From Bacillus sp. NTK074B (GTDB lineage: Bacteria > Bacillota > Bacilli > Bacillales > Bacillaceae_B): a stretch of 64,000 nucleotides of DNA. Positions within the stretch are counted from its first letter, which is position 1; each line of letters begins with the position of its first letter. Location of the stretch: positions 341,919 to 405,918 of the forward strand of contig NZ_JAFKOH010000003.1 in the NCBI RefSeq assembly GCF_017303375.1, given 5' to 3'. The notes beneath the pieces are model-generated. The model was not told where the DNA came from, ran no database searches, and was given only the letters and a program-made list of their open reading frames with translations. This document shows, in pieces, positions 63,651 through 64,000 of this stretch. The position numbers were made by a program, and so were the translations under genes.

Positions 63651-63702
63651 GACCCTCCGTTATGATGCAGGTGCTAACCAATCGCTCATAACTAGGAGGA
63701 TC
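63651..63702 (+). promoter_or_regulatory. Hairpin masking the IS110 ribosome binding site
   Basis: GACCCTCCGTTATGA pairs with TCATAACTAGGAGGATC (one mismatch, a two-base bulge, 20-base loop). The AGGAGG of the transposase lies in the 3' arm, so read-through RNA would hide it. Confidence 0.7.
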
Positions 63703-63707
63703 TTCAC

Positions 63708-64000
63708 ATGCATGATAATCGAAATCAACGTATTAATCAAATTTCTGAAACTACACTGGTTGTTGGTATTGACATAGCCAAGCGGAATCATTACGCCTGT
63801 GCCGTAGATGAGCGTGGACGTGAACTCAAGAAAAGCTTTGTCATCCGCCAATCTCTTCAAGGATTTGAAAGCTTTTACGCGACTATCTTAAAGCTAATGA
63901 GTATTCATAATAAAAAGGAAGTTATCGTTGGTTTTGAGCCTACCGGCCATTACTGGATGAATCTCGCAGCTTTTCTAACAGATCATGGTATTCCATATGT
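63708..64000 (+). CDS. IS110 family transposase, N-terminal part (cut by window end)
   Basis: 97 codons are visible and the frame runs off the right edge. MHDNRNQRINQISETTLVVG precedes GIDIAKRNHYACAVDERG, the first catalytic Asp of the DEDD RuvC-like domain, and IVGFEPTGHYW holds the Glu. This identifies an IS110-type transposase (RuvC-Tnp fold). ATG lies eight bases from AGGAGG. The C-terminal serine domain and right end of the element are outside the window; intactness cannot be judged. Confidence 0.88.
   Translation, partial: MHDNRNQRINQISETTLVVGIDIAKRNHYACAVDERGRELKKSFVIRQSLQGFESFYATILKLMSIHNKKEVIVGFEPTGHYWMNLAAFLTDHGIPY

Overview
The window is a chromosomal segment of an endospore-forming Bacillaceae species (Bacillus in the broad sense; a Rossellomorea-like marine lineage is a guess only). 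The reasons are strong gene-order similarity to the B. subtilis ytp-ytk-yth region, Firmicute leader RNAs (leuS T-box, metK S-box), consensus Shine-Dalgarno sites, several non-ATG starts and spore-type small genes. Nearly all of it is core housekeeping DNA. The accessory material is a transposase at the right edge, a small family of transposable repeats, and several short repeat or palindrome families.

Layout. 1-4.3 kb (minus): 5' end of sftA, ytpR, ytpQ, ytpP, a PfoR-type EIIC and a lipoprotein. 4.4-6.6 kb (plus): ytoQ and the peptide transporter dtpT. 6.7-13.1 kb: a Cys-rich protein, a DUF84 NTPase, ytoP, ytzB, ytnP, trmB, ytzH and ytmP, with two copies of a miniature element. 13.3-22.6 kb: pullulanase, NERD protein, thpR, ytkP, dat, pepV, ytzE, ytzG. 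22.7-29.9 kb: murJ, ytfP, cse60, ytwF, and leuS under a T-box with a CUC specifier. 30-34.5 kb: a 3-hydroxybutyrate dehydrogenase and GntP permease operon behind a textbook sigma-54 promoter, its PAS/AAA+/Fis activator, and a cupin. 34.6-44.7 kb: a possible orphan RNA, an MFS pump, ytzC, ytqA-ytqB, a luciferase-like oxidoreductase, the secreted M6 protease InhA, ytpB-ytpA (sesquarterpene and lysophospholipase functions) and ytoA. 44.9-58.3 kb: metK with its SAM riboswitch divergent from pckA, bioY with a BirA box, ytmA-ytmB, the ytlACD ABC importer, ytkD, a holin-like protein, luxS and yidD. 58.4-64 kb: the largest miniature element, a zinc-binding protein under a Zur-like box, cytochrome bd oxidase ythAB, an SDR, and the start of an IS110 transposase.

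Functional threads. Methionine and SAM metabolism is represented by the metK S-box and luxS. Metabolite-sensing controls include T-box, SAM riboswitch, BirA box, Zur-like box and sigma-54. D-amino-acid and peptide turnover involves dat, pepV, ytoP, dtpT and inhA.

Most notable non-genic signals. (1) Three copies of a 239-420 bp element with shared ends beginning GGCTGTTTT, each flanked by its own 8-bp direct repeat: a mobile MITE-like family. (2) Two unrelated intergenic arrays, each made of five 20-nt units. (3) A dispersed GAGGGACGGACCT palindrome used as a terminator. (4) ytqA, which seems to lack a well-placed canonical start and has ATC at ideal spacing. (5) A hairpin that masks the ribosome binding site of the IS110 transposase. 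No CRISPR array, prophage, tRNA or rRNA gene was seen.
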